From Corylus avellana (Eukaryota > Streptophyta > Magnoliopsida > Fagales > Betulaceae): a stretch of DNA of 64,000 nt. Position numbers and translations under genes: made by a program. The notes under the pieces were generated by a model. It did no database searches. It was not told the DNA's origin and saw only the letters and a list, made by a program, of their open reading frames with translations. Shown in pieces: positions 1 to 11,500 of the stretch. Numbering within the stretch: position 1 is the stretch's first letter; every line of letters begins with the position of its first letter. The stretch covers positions 10,212,193 to 10,276,192 of the forward strand of contig NC_081547.1 in the NCBI RefSeq assembly GCF_901000735.1, written 5' to 3'.

Positions 1-92
1 GATTGGATTCTGAGCATTCTATATCAGTGTTTGAGCCGTGAACAGTAGCATCTGCATTTTGGAATTGAATTAAGCCAACACAAGAACTAACA
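1..92 (-). repeat. Start of the 3' LTR (partial)
   Basis: This stretch matches 3425-3517 with one substitution and one single-base indel. It ends exactly where the polypurine tract begins. The rest of this LTR lies left of the window. Confidence 0.85.
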
Positions 93-106
93 AACTCCCC
101 CTTTGG
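93..106 (-). other. Polypurine tract of the copia element
   Basis: The minus strand reads CCAAAGGGGGAGTT directly before the 3' LTR start. This is the expected site for plus-strand DNA priming. Similar AGGGGGAG motifs recur inside the element (see findings). Confidence 0.75.
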
Positions 107-1736
107 CAATTCAGTGACAAAACCAAAATGTCGAGCCAATCCCATCATCTCCCCATATTTACTCCCCCTTTTTGTCACAGAATGACAAAAGGTCTTCATG
201 TTTCCTGAAACACTTCACAAAATACATCAAGGCATATGTGGAACAAGAAGACATAAATAAAACTCATGATAAAAAAATGACGTAGAATGCGTGATCATAA
301 AGAAACATCAGCAAAACTCCCCCTCAATGTATGACTCAATTAACAACAGGAAACTGGAAATGCAAAGCATGTTTCTCCCCCTTAAAAGTTAAATGAACAC
401 ACATGATAACACATCAATGACTCATGTATTGCACAATGAATATCCAAACATGCTCCAAATATGCAAAATATACATGAGACTAAAAATGGCAAGAAACTCA
501 TATTGCTTAATCCAAGCAAAGAAAAATGTTCCATTCATCCCATGCTTGTGTGGTGTGTGTGTAAGCCATCCAAAGAGAAAAATTTTTAACTTACAAAATG
601 AGGAGAAAGTTTCACCACCATGAGGTTTTGACAAGTATATCAAATCAAAAGTCAAACCTTATCATACTAGGGCCTAGCCACTCTCATCCTATACATTTCT
701 CTTTGTAAAACATTTTGCACAAGTTTGACACTGTGAAATAAATTCCTTTTGGAATATGATCTTTTGATTTTATTTGTTTCACTATTTTGTTTATTTTTCT
801 CTTTGAGAAAGTGTCCTTAAACTTTTGGTGTTTATCACAAAAGAGAAAGCAGGAATTTTTAAGCCCTAGGTTCAACTAGCATATAGTCAATTTGAAAAAT
901 ATGACTTGTCAAAAACCTCATATGGTTACCTAACAGACCTCACAAATAAAGTGAAACAAAACCTCAATTTAAGCTTAAATGTGCACAAAAGATAAAGCAT
1001 AGGCAAAATGTACCACATAAGCTCAGGCTTTAGGTAACCACAAAAACAAGTCCATTGACACAAATTTTCATCTCATGCATATTAAGAACATTCCAAGACG
1101 TAAGGAATTAAATCCATAAAAAGCAACATGAGAAATTAATGGACTATCTAGGTGCATAAGACAAAATAAAGAAAAGGAAACAATCAAAGTAACATATTTT
1201 TGTCTTTTTGAAATTTTTCACAAAAGAAATGCACACAAAAGAAAACAAATGCAAAACAAAGAAAAATGCAATGCAAAACAAAACAACATGCTTGAATTGA
1301 GATTACAACAGGCAAGACATGAATGTCCTTTAGCATTAAACTTTCATCACATCTTATAGGTCCAACTACAAAATAATGATTTGATTTAATAACTACTTCT
1401 AGGTCTTCACAAGACATTACACATTCCTGAACATTTGATTAGCAAAGTAGACAAAAATCTTGGTGGTTCGCACACAACATCTCATCTATAAGCTTTTCAA
1501 AGATCATGATATATAAATTTTTTGAAAAATCCTTTATGAATATGCCTCAAAACATGAATCTCAAAACAATCATGTATATACTCTTCATACAGAAAGTGTA
1601 ACAACAAAAACAATGCAGTGCATAAACAATAAAGCAAAAACAAAAAAAATGCAAAACAATGAAAAATAACACGCTCTAGGATATTCAAAAATAAGCAAAA
1701 CAATCAATCCTAGGCATGTTATTGACTCACCTAACT

Positions 1737-2489
1737 TTAGGTGAGATCACTACCACTCCCCCTCAATGGGTGAATGGTATAATTTTTCCTAACCCAAACC
1801 TTCTTGAATAAAGGTGTAGAGACGTGAACATTTTCAAACTTGTCTACTCTAGACACACCTCCCATCATCATTACCAAATCCTCATAATCTTTCCTAGAAA
1901 CAGAATTTTTATTTTTATGCACATGAGGTTTCAATTTAAAACAGTTGGGTCGAATGTGACCAACTTTTCCACAATGATGACAAGTAGGGATAAACCTTTT
2001 AGGAGATAGATTCCTAGGATGATGGACGACTCTATATATGGGGTAAGATACACATGGTTCAATATGAATTTTCTTAACTTTCTTACCTTGTGATGTCGAG
2101 GCAGCTGCTGTTTTTCTTTTAACCAAAGAGTCTTCTACTTTTTCTGATTTAACAAATATTATCTCGGAAGTAGAATCATTGTTAGAAGACAAAGCAACAT
2201 GACAATCAAAACTTAACTCAGATTTATCACAATTAGAATTCTGAGTATGTAACATATTCTCAAGGGAATTTCTAGAGAATTTTTCCAATTGAGTTTTTGA
2301 CTCTTTTAATTTATTCTCTAACAAATCAACTTTAGAACCTAAAACAGAATTTTCAGATTTTAAAGAATCAATTAAAGCATGTGATTCAGACAATTTCGTA
2401 ACAATAGATTCATTCACATGTTTAAGATCTTGAAACTCCCCCAAACAATTTGTGTATTGATGTCTCAAAAGAGTGAATTTTTCCAACAA
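1737..2489 (-). pseudogene. Truncated copia gag with CCHC zinc knuckle
   Basis: The open frame is 250 codons. It begins with a coiled-coil-like stretch (residues about 1-75, rich in Leu, Lys and Glu), followed by a basic linker. A retroviral-type zinc knuckle follows at about residues 168-181 (CHHCGKVGHIRPNC, C-x2-C-x4-H-x4-C), then a tail ending in the VWVRKNYTIHPL motif typical of copia gag C-termini. The usual N-terminal gag domain is missing: between the primer binding site and this frame only about 100 bp remain, and a likely original ATG there runs into a stop after four codons. The frame stops after the knuckle region with no protease. It may still encode an RNA-binding fragment, but I infer a remnant. 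Confidence 0.8.
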
Positions 2490-2590
2490 ATTGTTGAAGG
2501 AGTTTATAAGATCATATTCCCCTTAAGAAGTATTCATAGCAAACAGGAGTCAACAGATCTCACTCAAGAATTTAATCCAAACAGAGTGAA

Positions 2591-2607
2591 CCCGCTCTGA
2601 TACCAAT
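2591..2607 (-). other. Primer binding site (initiator tRNA-Met type)
   Basis: The minus strand reads ATTGGTATCAGAGCGGG, containing the TGGTATCAGAGC core complementary to the 3' end of plant initiator tRNA-Met. It sits directly downstream of the 5' LTR, which fixes the orientation of the element. Confidence 0.9.
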
Positions 2608-3517
2608 TGAAAAAACACTATGCCGACTCCAAAAGCTTGTTTATTACAATTTATGCGGGATTAATATTATGAAGCAATAAACAATTCAACCACCCAAAAT
2701 ATATAAAGCAATAAAGAGGCAGACACATATATTTTGGTTACGAAGAGAAAACCTTTTAGAAACCGATCTAAAAGTAAAACCTCTCCGGGGCAGCCAAACC
2801 TAAGAAATCACTATCAAAAGATTATCCAGAAATTACAGACACTAGGAACACTTACAACCCTTTGCAAGACCTTGGCTCTGTAAGATCGACAAGCCTACAA
2901 CTCGTCTCCTTGCTCACAATCTTCTTCAACGTGATTCTCCTTTACCGGACCCTTCCGATAGACTTCTCAACCGTTGATTTATCAAAGGAATAACTAAAAC
3001 TCTAAGAGATTTAATTTAACGCTTACCACATATGATCTCTCTTAGCACAGCCTCCGACGAACTCTCTTGGGGTAAAAATTCGTACTTCTTTCTTCTATAA
3101 TGATGTATATATACCCCCGACAAAACCCTAGACCTAACCCACTTTTTTTTTTTTTTTTTTTTTTTAGACCTAACCCACTTAAAATCACGTTTTTGGGCCT
3201 AAAACTTACGGGGTGTCCGGACATGTTAATGGGTGGTCTGGCCACAGCTTTGCGGAGCAAGATTTTAGTTTCTGGAAATGAGGTCCGGACCCGGGGAATT
3301 TCGGTCCGGACCCAGCCTGTCCAGTCTTGATCAACAGCTCCGATCGATGGGTGTTTGTGGTCCGATTGAGCTGAAATTTTGCGGGGACGTTCATAACACA
3401 TGAATCTACATTATGAACGGTGGAGATTGGATTCTGAGCATTCTATATCAGTGTTTGAGCCTGTGAACAGTAGCATCTGCATTTTGGAACTGAATTAAGC
3501 CAACACAAGAACTAACA
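2608..3517 (-). repeat. 5' LTR of the copia element
   Basis: The LTR is about 910 bp. On the minus strand it starts TGTTAG and ends in CA directly before the primer binding site. It holds a TATA-like run (GTATATATAC, 3105-3114), a likely U3 promoter, and a T-rich tract at about 3143-3165. The short open frames across 3042-3401 lie inside the LTR and have no coding features, so I do not call them genes. Confidence 0.85.
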
Positions 3518-3586
3518 CGCCTAGGCAGTTGCGGTTAGTGGTTGTAGCCACTAACTGCAAACTGTAACCGTTTTTTCACCCCTACA
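3518..3586. mobile_element. Right end of a hAT-like MITE, cut by the copia insertion
   Basis: This fragment carries the GCGGTTAGTGG-type subterminal sequence and the terminus TTTTTTCACCCCTACA, the same end as the complete copy at 4011-4247. The copia LTR abuts it directly, so the left half presumably lies beyond the far LTR, outside the window. Confidence 0.55.
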
Positions 3587-4010
3587 TCTTTGTGTGTGTG
3601 CCGGCACCTTTATACACATATAAACAAAACTATAGATTCCTAGATACCGAAAAATGGAAACATTGAAACTAAGGAAACTTAATTCAAAATAGGAAACAAT
3701 AAAGCAAATAAATAATCTTGACTTAATTATAGAAGCTAACATATTCTTTTTAACAATATTATAAGAAGTCTACAAGATAGACTAGTAAAGTATATGCCAG
3801 TTTGAGCATACCCAAAAAGGTTAACCAACAACGGTTGCTAGCAGCAATTAATCAGTGAAGATTTAGATTAAACATTTCAGTATTCCCCCACTCCACTCAA
3901 AGGACAAAAAGAAGTTGATCTAGAAGCTTCGGTATGAGTATACGACTTCACAATCATTAAAGGGAAAAAAATTAGGATACGGGAAAAATCATAAACGATC
4001 TCAAAGGAAT

Positions 4011-4247
4011 TAGAGATGAAAATATGGTTACGGTTAGTGGTTATTAGCTAAAATCGCTAATTGTGATAGGCGGTTAACCGGCTGCTAGATGTAGTAATCT
4101 TAATAACCGCTTTTTAAAAGAAAAAATTTAAACAAAAAGTTAATAAATTAAAAACAAAAATGATTTTTCTTAACCGCCTTCAAAAGCGGTTAGCGGGTGG
4201 TTAATAACCACCCGCCTTTATTAATAACTCGCATTTTCACCCCTACA
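4011..4247. mobile_element. hAT-like MITE with TAGGGRTGAAAAT-type ends
   Basis: The left end TAGAGATGAAAATATGG and the reverse complement of the right end (TAGGGGTGAAAATGCG) form imperfect terminal inverted repeats. Inside are many GGTTA/TAACC subterminal motifs. It has no coding capacity. A clean 8-bp target duplication was not seen. Confidence 0.55.
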
Positions 4248-6052
4248 CGAAATGCGCTTTATTACTGCAATTCCAGTGCATAATTTCTAATCTTAGATCC
4301 ATTTTCTAATCTTAGGAAATGAAAAACAACCAAGTTGTAAAAATCTTGACTAAGTAGCCCCTTCCGAAATTAGAAACCATTTAATATATTAAACACCTAG
4401 ATAACAAAAATTTTAGAGCAAAAAGGAAAACAACAAAACTTCACACCCCAAAAGAGGAACAAACCCACAAAATAACGTCACATGTAACTCTTATCCAAAA
4501 CAAGAAACATCAGCAATAACCCCAAAATTCACTCCCACCATCCTAAGCTCCACATGCCATCCTATGAAATGTTCACTAACATTATATACCAATTAAATTA
4601 AAACCAAAAACAAAATAAGATCAAATAAACCAACCTAAAAAACGAAAACCCAAGAACATAGCACAGAGAGAGAGACCTTTGAAATCTGGGTAAAGTGGAG
4701 AGAAACAAGAAATAGTAGTTGTTGTTGCTATTTTTTTTTTTTTTGATTGCTTGGATTTGTGCATGTTTTACTTGATCCTTCAAACCCCACAAAACATATC
4801 TCTCTCTCTCTCTTTATATGTGTGTTGGGTTTTGTCTTTGGTTCTGCAACTAAGAATGATGTTACGTTGTTCCTAAGGGGTAGTTCAATATGTCTTAAAT
4901 ATCTTTAGTCGCCCTTAGCTTCCACAAAGCATGATATGGACTTCGAGATTAAACGAATAACTACTCTTTGTTGGACGCTTTTGATGCATGCTGGGTCGCA
5001 TTTACTCTAATTGAACGGATAGTTCTGTACCATACATCTCCCAATTCGTATACTTGAAAATAATTTATTTTGTCCCTCTTTTAATTGAAGAATTTAAATC
5101 TTTCATCTTTTGTTTTAGTATTAACGATATACATCCATCAAGAATTAATATGTTATATACTTGATTTAAAAAGTAATTCAATTGTACTGGCTTTTAAGAT
5201 ATACCATTGACCATTAGCGGTAACAGAGATGTGGATGGTGAGGGTTTAAATATCTCCATCATATTTATTAATTGGTTTATAGTTAATTCATACAAACTTA
5301 TTTAATAAAGTGACATGGGTCTCATAACAGAGAAGTACATTTTTTTTTTAATAACATGTGCTTCTCACATGTTTTTTTAATAGTTATAGGACACATGTCA
5401 CTTTATTAGATGACTTTGTATAAATTAGGAAAAAATATATATAAAAAAAAAAAAAAAAAACATCACAAACTACCAGCTGTTTGCGATAGAGCTCCACAAT
5501 GTTCAAAATATACTAAAGTAGCCCATCAAATTACCAAAATGTATCAAAAATGCCACTTATTTTTTTATATTCCCATAATACCCCTATTCTTTAAAAAAAA
5601 AAAAAAAAAAAAAAAAACATGTTATCTTATATGTTAGTTTATGGGGCATTTTTTTTATATATTTTTTCCTATAAATTAGCTGCAAACCAGTTTGTAGTTT
5701 GTAAAAAAACATATATTTCTCACATGTTAAGGGACACATGTCACTTTATTATATGGGTTTGTATGAATTCAATTTTCAATTAAAAAAAAAAAAAAAAAGA
5801 CGTTGGAACAGAGTGGCCAAAATTTTAGATTTAATCTAAGGCAATGCATTTAATAATATAAGTAGGGTATAGATTTGGTCTTATGGTAGATTTGCAAGAG
5901 TTGGATGGGGAAAAAAGAATAATTTGTCTATCAGAGAAATATGATTATAGCTACTACAAGGATAATCATCATTCCCAGAACATTATTTATTTATTTAAAC
6001 TGGAACGAATGAGAAGAGTAGCCACATTTTCCCGCCAACCCACTTCAAAGAG
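4248..6052. other. Noncoding stretch with homopolymers and a possible orphan promoter
   Basis: I see no gene. The sequence is AT-rich with long A or T runs (for example 5444-5460, 5593-5617, 5781-5798). Around 4640-4830 the minus strand has a TATA-like CATATAAAG followed by a GA/CT-rich leader and a 64-codon open frame of low complexity, possibly a gene 5' end stranded by rearrangement, but I cannot support a product. Segments near 5340-5410 and 5700-5770 share CACATGT...GGACACATGTCACTTTATTA motifs and look like copies of one small dispersed repeat. Confidence 0.4.
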
Positions 6053-6069
6053 GAGGAAAGGGGAATACA

Positions 6070-6177
6070 TTTTTCCAAGAGGTAACTCAATCAGTTGGGA
6101 CTACACTTAATGAAGCAGAGGTCACTAGTTCGAATCCCCCTCCCCACTCTTATGCAGACATGTAAAAAAATAAAAAA
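6070..6177 (+). mobile_element. tRNA-derived SINE with 17-bp target duplication
   Basis: It has a Pol III A-box-like GGTAACTCAATCAGTTGGG (6081-6099) and a B-box-like GGTCACTAGTTCGAATCC about 30 bp further on, and ends in an A-rich tail. It is flanked by GAGGAAAGGGGAATACA (6053-6069) and GAGGAAAGGAGAATACA (6178-6194), a 17-bp direct repeat with one mismatch. The internal promoter plus target duplication is the signature of a SINE retroposon. Confidence 0.8.
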
Positions 6178-6596
6178 GAGGAAAGGAGAATACAGTTGGC
6201 AAAAATAAAAATAAAAATAAAAATAAAAACAAAAATAGGAGCCGCAAAAAAAGGGAGATCTTCTATAGTATTTTCAACCATTGATATTTAATTTTAGAGA
6301 TATGCTATAGTGCAATAAAAAGACTATTTTTTTCCCATAAAAGTCTTAAGTGGCAAAAGGTCACAGGCTCCATCAGTGGGTGGGGCCACAGAAAGTCAGA
6401 AACTATAGATGGGGTCTTAACCTCTTGCCACCTAGCACTTTATGGACAAAAAATGCTCATTTTATTGCATTATAGCATTTCTCTTAATTTTATTTATTTA
6501 TTTTATGAAAAAAATTCTAATTAAATTTAAATGGTTGAAAAAAATTACAAAAGATCATTTGTAATTTTTTAAAGCACCCAAGCCGAATCTCTCAAA

Positions 6597-6900
6597 TATG
6601 AGTGTATTTGACATTGCAATTTTATAAACAAAAAATACAATTTAAACTAAATTACAAAAAAAAAAAATTGTATTGTTTGGGAATGCATTTTTTTTTAAAA
6701 AAAATTACGATTTGAAGATTTAGAAAAAAAGATGTTTTCAAATTGCAAGCAATGAAGTGCATTTTTTTAAAACACATGATTTTAAAGGTTAAAGTGCGTT
6801 TTTAAAGTCCAAATTGTTTTTACTAAACGTTTAATTGTGTTTTTAAAAATCACACGTTTTAAAATCCCTATTTTTAAATCATAAATCCAAACGAAAGTTA
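6597..6900. mobile_element. AT-rich MITE-like repeat (CAAATCG/ATTTAAAA family)
   Basis: It begins near TTTGACATTGCAATTTTA and ends near AATCCAAACG. Internally it is built of short motifs such as ACGATTTRAA, TTTAAAATC and CACACGTTTTAAAATC in both directions. Related copies lie at about 22975-23100, 23125-23360 and 36255-36520. It has no coding potential. The superfamily is uncertain. Confidence 0.5.
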
Positions 6901-6916
6901 CATTATTTTAGCATAT

Positions 6917-6938
6917 ATATATATATATATATATATAT
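6917..6938. repeat. (TA)n microsatellite
   Basis: A run of about eleven TA units. Confidence 0.9.
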
Positions 6939-7026
6939 AGTCGAGTAATGCTATATACCATCATTTTATTTTCTTTTTATTCCTCAAAATTGATGTAGTT
7001 TTTAAAATTATCATTGTATCAAAATC

Positions 7027-7186
7027 GAGTAATTCTAGGTGGCCTACTTGTGCTCTACTAAGAATGATGTGGCTATTAAAATCACATTTTGATCGAAATT
7101 CAATAATGATCAATTACAAGTCCAATGGTGATTTTAATAACCACATCATTCTTAGTAGGACACAAGTAGGCCACCTAAAATTACTC
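7027..7186. mobile_element. Mutator-type MITE with perfect 9-bp target duplication
   Basis: The 160-bp element has near-perfect terminal inverted repeats of about 60 bp, beginning GAGTAATTCTAGGTGGCC and ending in the complement. It is flanked by ATCAAAATC on both sides (7018-7026 and 7187-7195), a perfect 9-bp duplication as expected for the Mutator superfamily. Relatives sit in the CID4-type gene intron at 17057-17229 and 19373-19544. Confidence 0.8.
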
Positions 7187-7195
7187 ATCAAAATC

Positions 7196-8260
7196 CAATA
7201 TTGATTTATCCTAAATTAAATTCTGATTTTAAAAGTTAGCATGAGAATAAACCAGGTCATTTGTGTCATCCAATAAGAAACAGACACATAAGCATATCAC
7301 ACCAAATAACATAAAGACAAAAACACAAGATCAAAACCTCGTTTCCCGATTCAATCAACAAGCCCCTTCCCCATTCAAACGAAGCCCCCATGCGTGACTC
7401 TTTCATCACCGTAGAGACAACCACTGATTTTATGATGGAAAGGGCTCGAGGACACAGAGGATAACTGGGCAGAAACCATTCCCACAAGAAATATAAATAC
7501 AATGCAAGATTTTGTGGTTTTGAACAATCTGGTCTAGATGTTTTGATAATTGAGCATACATGTCCCTGTCCATGTCTCTCTCTCTCTCTCTCTCTCTCTC
7601 AACTTTCTCTAATTTTCCCTCACTTTCTCTCTTTCCAAACAGGAAACAAAGTGTGCTACTGTTGGAGATTTCCACCATTTACGACGGCGGTGCTTGAATC
7701 TTCGATTATCGTCTTTGAAAGCCTAAAGAGAAGAAAATTTAAGGGGCGAATCTCTCTATCTTGTTTTGCCATTTTTCTTTGATTTCATAACACGTTGTAG
7801 ATTGAGTAGCCTTTTTATTTTTATTTTTACTTCTATCATTTTTGCTTTTGCGCATTCACAATTTTCTGTTCATTTTTACACCAAAGGAAAACTATAATTT
7901 AGAAATTTCTTTCCCCTCCTTTAGGATTTGATTTAACAGTTTACAGAAACTCCGAAAAGAGGTAAGAAATTGCAAATTTTGTAAAATTTGATACACTAAA
8001 TTATAATTTTTGAACTTTTTAAAGGAAAGAACGCCAAAAAGCAATGAAATTCAGGAGGGTTGATTAAACCTTAAAAATAGCTTTGCAAAATGAATGTCAA
8101 TTCGGAGCAAGTGTAATTTAAGAAGTATTCTGTGAATATAAACCCACCTAAAATCCATGCCCACACTAAATAAATAAAAGATGGTAATCCTGTCCATATT
8201 AAAAATGCAGAGGTATACATTGCTATGACATAATCAACTTGTACACAATTAAAATCTCAT
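7196..8260. other. Intergenic stretch with TATA box and CT leader, no gene called
   Basis: On the plus strand a TATAAATA (7492-7499) is followed about 75 bp later by a (TC)n run (7573-7601), an arrangement typical of plant promoters with pyrimidine-rich leaders. No convincing coding exon follows before the convergent CID4-type gene. It may be a noncoding transcript start or a remnant. Confidence 0.35.
7573..7601. repeat. (TC)n microsatellite
   Basis: An uninterrupted TC dinucleotide run of about 14 units. Confidence 0.9.
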
Positions 8261-8585
8261 TTATTTAGTTACTGATGCTAGACTTTCATTAAAAAGCATT
8301 GTCATTTCAAGTTTTTGGCCACCGATATAACACAAGGAACAATAATTATTTTTGGGATTTAATATCAAGAAGAAGAAGAAGAAAAAAAATCAATAAACAA
8401 CCATTGTTCACCGACTACAGTAGTCAGGAATTAGAAAACTTTTTCTCAAAGTTAATAAAAAGCAGCATAGTTGCGCCCCAAGCCATCATGTCATGACCAT
8501 TTGTGATGTTTGAGATGAACGGAAAATTTAAGCACTTTTGAGCCATGACTTGATAAACCTGTCTGTAAATTCGCCAGCCAAACAG

Positions 8586-11500
8586 CTAAAAATCTCGGCC
8601 TTTGTATGGCATTTCCTGTAAAAGTAAAAACAAACGATTCCATTACTTGCCTAAAATCTACCCTAAGCATACTGGATGCTCCAACAGTGTCCCCCCATGG
8701 CAAGGGTATATGCATCAACGTAACACATTTATAAAGAGAGATTAATTTTCAAGGCGATGATCGGAATTGCTTACATGTTGGTAGCTTGGCATGTACAAGA
8801 CTTGCTGCCTAGGGTGGCCAACAAGCATTTGTGGCCCATACTGCAAATAGAGAGATATAAAGTAACCACTAGCAAGATTTTAATTTAAATAATAAGTTAA
8901 CGTCTTCATAAGAATTAAGTTGTGAATAATGTCAAACCTGAGGCCCATTAGCATGGAAATATGGCGGTGACTGCATTGGTGCAAGCTGTGGATTAAATAT
9001 AACAGGCTGGTGCCCAGGATATGAGGGTCCAATCTGTTCACACCATGGAAAGATAGCCATAAGCATAAACAAGTAGAACCAAATGCAAAGAACAATTATC
9101 ATATTAATACCAATCGTAGGGTGTTTTGAAAATAAATTCTTTGATCTTAAAGAAGGAAACAGACAGAAGCTTAAATTGTTTAAATTGATATAAGATGAAA
9201 CTTTCTTTTTTGGGAGGGGGGGATTTTAAGTTGTACGAAGTGCACTTACTCCAAGTGGCATGCCAGACATATGCGGCACAGCAGGAACATTTGGTGGAAA
9301 ATAGAAAGAACCATCAGAAACAGGGGACTGAGGCCTAACAGGCGGTTGAGATGGAACAAAGCTCTTTGCATTAGGATTAAGTTTAAATTCCTGATAACAA
9401 AATTGAAAAACACACCTTAATTAGCAAAAGAACAAGAAACGTATACAAGCAAGCATTAATAATACAATCTTTATATTTTTACTAAAAATCCCATGTGTTT
9501 GACCTACTCCATGTCCTGTCGTCAATTAAGCAACTAAAACCTTCAAGATCTAATCAATTATACCTTAGCATGGGGATTCAGGGTTGACTTTTCAGAAGAT
9601 AAAGAACCCACTGATGAACTTGGTGATAAACCAGGCCCACTAAAAGCCAGGGCACTGCTTGCACAATCGGAACTGGATGATGCAGAACTACCTGGTTGTC
9701 CACGAGAGTTTAGAGATTGTGGTTCTCCATGCAATTTCCCAGATACATTACTCTCAGAATGTTCACCAGGAAAACTCATCTTTTCATGACCCTTCGATAG
9801 AACACCAGATGATGCAGCGTAAGAGGTGGCATCAGGGGATAATCCCCCTATATCAGAGCCGTCTTTCTTCTTAATCAGTGATGGCCGTGAATCTACATAA
9901 AACATGTGTCATAGTTTAAGACTATGTTTGAGACTGCACAAAAAAAACCATTATGCAGCATGCAGAAGATAATATAACCGATTTGGGGAAAAAGTTGAGA
10001 AAGCACAAGAACTGAATAAAGTAAGCTCCCTTCTTAGAAAAGCAATACAGTAAGAGTAATTGTTGATGTGAAAATTTGTTTGTCACATCCTTATAATGCT
10101 AACATGACATATTAGGCCATACTCATCTCACAATAATAGAACATGTGGAAACACATAATACACACATTAAGGACCACAATGCGCTGTTTCTCCAAATAAT
10201 ATATTCATGTTCCCAGATCTTCTGATTTTGTGAAACCAGTATGTGTCCTGACGTGTCATGTTAGCATTTGAAGAACACATGTACAGAAAAGTGTATCAAT
10301 AATTATTGTTGTTTGCATAGTGATACTACGGCAAAATAAGGAATAAAGTGTTTTTACAACTTCAAGGATTAAATCGAAACAATCAAAAGTTCACAAATGG
10401 AATTGAAATCTAACACCGTTCAATTGTCAAAATCACATTTTGAGTTGGATATTAATGTCTCCTGAACATTATTTTCATGCTTAAACTTAAGTAGCCAGAT
10501 ATTTGAATAACTGCATTTGGAATTAATACTTGGCAGGCATATATGGGCAAGAAATTTCACTCACCCTCAGACTTTGACAAGTGTGCATCCTCAGCTAGCT
10601 GCATTAGGATTAACAAAAAACACAGCATTTTTTGATGAATAAAACAGCACAAAACATGTACGCTGAAAGCATGTAAAGCAATCATGAGGCACCTCCAACC
10701 ACGAGGAAAAGATATTAGTTAAGGAATTTCAGCTCACCATCTTCTTCTCTTCCAACTCCTTTGCATTATTATTGTCTCCATGTTCACTGACTCGATTCTC
10801 ATGGACCCTGCAATTTTTAAATGCTAAATTTAGTAAACAAAAAAAGGACAAAACCTAAAGCTTAACATTTGGGAAACCCATTCTTATGAAGCCATATGCA
10901 ATTAATACCTCAAGGAAACAACTAATTAAGAATACAACATATAACAAGCAAATATGAAAAACCTGCGTTCGCCGTCTGAAGCAGGAAAGCTTTTAAAAGG
11001 AAGTTCAGATGCCAGCTGTTTAGCATGATCATGAGAACCAAAGCGGCATACATCCAAGCCAGTACTTGATTGGGAAGAATGTGCTTGATCCTGCACACAA
11101 AAAAAAAAAATCATCCTTAAAGACATCATGGCCAGCTAAACAGCAGAAATATCTTTGGAAACTCTTGAGAACCGCAACAAAAATATTAAAAAAAAAAGGG
11201 AGAGAGAGAGAGAGAGAGAAGAAGAAGAACCTATTGCTGTATTGGATTAAGATTCAGAAGCCCATAACAAATTTTGATTGATTTAAAAATTGGATGGCCT
11301 CAGAATAAAGGATCATAGGAGTATATTTCGGGGTAAACTCTACTATGTTTTGAGCAGAGAAATTCATACTTGGACGGCAATAGCTACTAATAAAAAAGCC
11401 ACAATACCAAGCACTACATATTCAGAGTAATGGTTAGATTCAAGAAAATTGTAGTAGTAGCAGCTGTTGTAAGAACCTTCTAGATACGATGTAACAAAAG

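Larger units (their letters stand above)
1..3517 (-). mobile_element. Non-autonomous Ty1/copia-type LTR retrotransposon (pol-less), 3' LTR cut by window edge
   Basis: Read on the minus strand, the element has a full 5' LTR at 2608-3517, a primer binding site complementary to initiator tRNA-Met at 2591-2607, a decayed gag remnant at 1737-2489, about 1.6 kb of noncoding DNA, a polypurine tract next to base 93, and the first 92 bp of the 3' LTR at 1-92. The internal region is only about 2.5 kb. I see no protease, integrase, reverse transcriptase or RNase H, so it must rely on enzymes from related elements. The 92 bp of 3' LTR differs from the 5' LTR by one substitution and one 1-bp indel, which suggests a fairly recent insertion. 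The target duplication cannot be checked because the far end is outside the window. Confidence 0.85.

Noticed and set aside
3042..3401. 119-codon minus-strand frame and 76-codon plus-strand frame
   Set aside because: Both lie inside the copia LTR, cross a poly-Lys/poly-Phe homopolymer and show no domain.
6070..6177. Possible functional tRNA gene
   Set aside because: The A and B boxes are present but no cloverleaf or anticodon stem closes, and the flanking 17-bp duplication shows it is a SINE.
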